64,000 nucleotides of DNA from Arion vulgaris (Eukaryota > Mollusca > Gastropoda > Stylommatophora > Arionidae). Positions 63,935 through 64,000 of the stretch are shown here, in pieces (position 1 is the first letter of the stretch; every line of letters starts with the position of its first letter). A model generated the notes under the pieces. The model was not told the DNA's origin, made no database searches, and saw only the letters and a program-made list of their open reading frames with translations. The stretch is taken from NCBI GenBank assembly GCA_020796225.1, contig CM036768.1:40126789-40190788 (forward strand), read 5' to 3'. A program made the position numbers and the translations under genes.

Positions 63935-64000
63935 TTGGACTAGAACTGTGCACTATGTTGAGAAATCTTGCTGTAGTTTTCCAACTAATGCAAGTCTATG
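63935..64000 (+). CDS. VPS13: VPS13 exon 17, partial and frame-ambiguous
   Basis: A good acceptor (CTTCTGTACACAG) is followed by sequence open to the window edge. In the phase demanded by exon 16 it reads SWTRTVHYVEKSCCSF..., which does not resemble the family. One frame over it reads GLELCTMLRNLAVVFQLMQV, which looks like a VPS13 groove strand pair. Either a one-base error lies here, or exon 16 ends elsewhere, or this is not an exon. Confidence 0.45.

Larger units (their letters stand above)
22652..64000 (+). other. VPS13: VPS13 (A/C-type) gene, 5' part, runs off right edge
   Basis: VPS13 proteins are very large bridge-like lipid transfer proteins that sit at contacts between ER and other organelles and conduct glycerophospholipids along a hydrophobic groove. 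I read 16 exons whose splice phases chain without a break (about 517 residues, no stop). Domains: Chorein_N at residues 1 to about 115, with the signatures [26 protein letters not shown] and HLENVYAL; then the VPS13 N-terminal mid-region with KLATQIIKNLQVKVSSVHIRYED, split here as KLATQIIKNLQ and VKVSSVHIRYED, then KLIRLDSLSIYWN and a WWLHAYAV block. The pattern fits VPS13A/C rather than VPS13B or D, and it lacks the long linker insertion I recall from vertebrate VPS13C. A complete protein would be about 3000 residues or more, so this is roughly its first sixth. Introns are 0.8-7.7 kb and full of repeats. Identity is sure; the A versus C assignment is inference, and invertebrates often have a single A/C gene. 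Confidence 0.95.

Overview
This is a window of an animal nuclear genome. It carries the 5' end of one large, intron-rich housekeeping gene, and nearly everything else is transposon debris and tandem repeats. No bacterial-style operons, rRNA genes or CRISPR arrays are visible, and long ORFs in the first 22 kb are by-products of tandem repeats or retrotransposon fragments. The mix of tRNA-derived SINEs, LINE 3' ends of the SRIGLYSH zinc-finger type, LINEs with an RNase H domain, a Penelope-like element, mariner-type DNA transposons and AT-rich minisatellites suggests an invertebrate. A lophotrochozoan, perhaps a mollusc, is my best guess, but the sequence does not prove it.

The one confident cellular gene is a VPS13 gene of the A/C type on the + strand, starting at ATG 22652 and running off the right edge. 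I resolved 16 exons by hand, plus a doubtful 17th at the edge. All 15 introns between the firm exons are GT-AG. The running coding length (100, 144, 187, 283, 385, 555, 615, 696, 751, 882, 989, 1161, 1224, 1378, 1479, 1550 nt) keeps one frame without a stop, giving about 517 residues: the Chorein_N lipid-scoop domain and the start of the extended lipid-transfer groove. The gene therefore looks intact. Its known family role is bulk phospholipid transfer between membranes at contact sites.

Layout. 1-7850: a chain of unrelated minisatellites (35-40, 36, ~60, 69, 75, ~30, ~36 bp units). 7850-22500: SINEs, LINE 3' fragments on both strands, two hAT-like MITEs, a TA-flanked MITE, a fold-back remnant of a Penelope-like element, and more minisatellites. 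22568-22651: presumptive promoter and 5' UTR of VPS13. 22652-64000: VPS13, whose introns (0.8-7.7 kb) hold at least 15 LINE pieces, a Penelope-like element with inverted terminal repeats and a 13-bp target duplication, a 2-kb mariner/IS630-type transposon with a damaged transposase plus an internally deleted derivative of it, three TTAA-flanked piggyBac-like MITEs, several SINEs, and about ten tandem arrays. The largest array is a 2.8-kb, 44-bp satellite with a 17-unit higher-order repeat.

The transposable elements are degraded (stops, frameshifts, truncations) and no autonomous element appears intact. The points most worth a second look are the Penelope-like element and its fold-back remnant, the mariner parent/derivative pair, a 43-bp intronic array whose units each carry splice-acceptor-like and donor-like sequences, the higher-order satellite, and a SINE head with a triplicated A-box segment.
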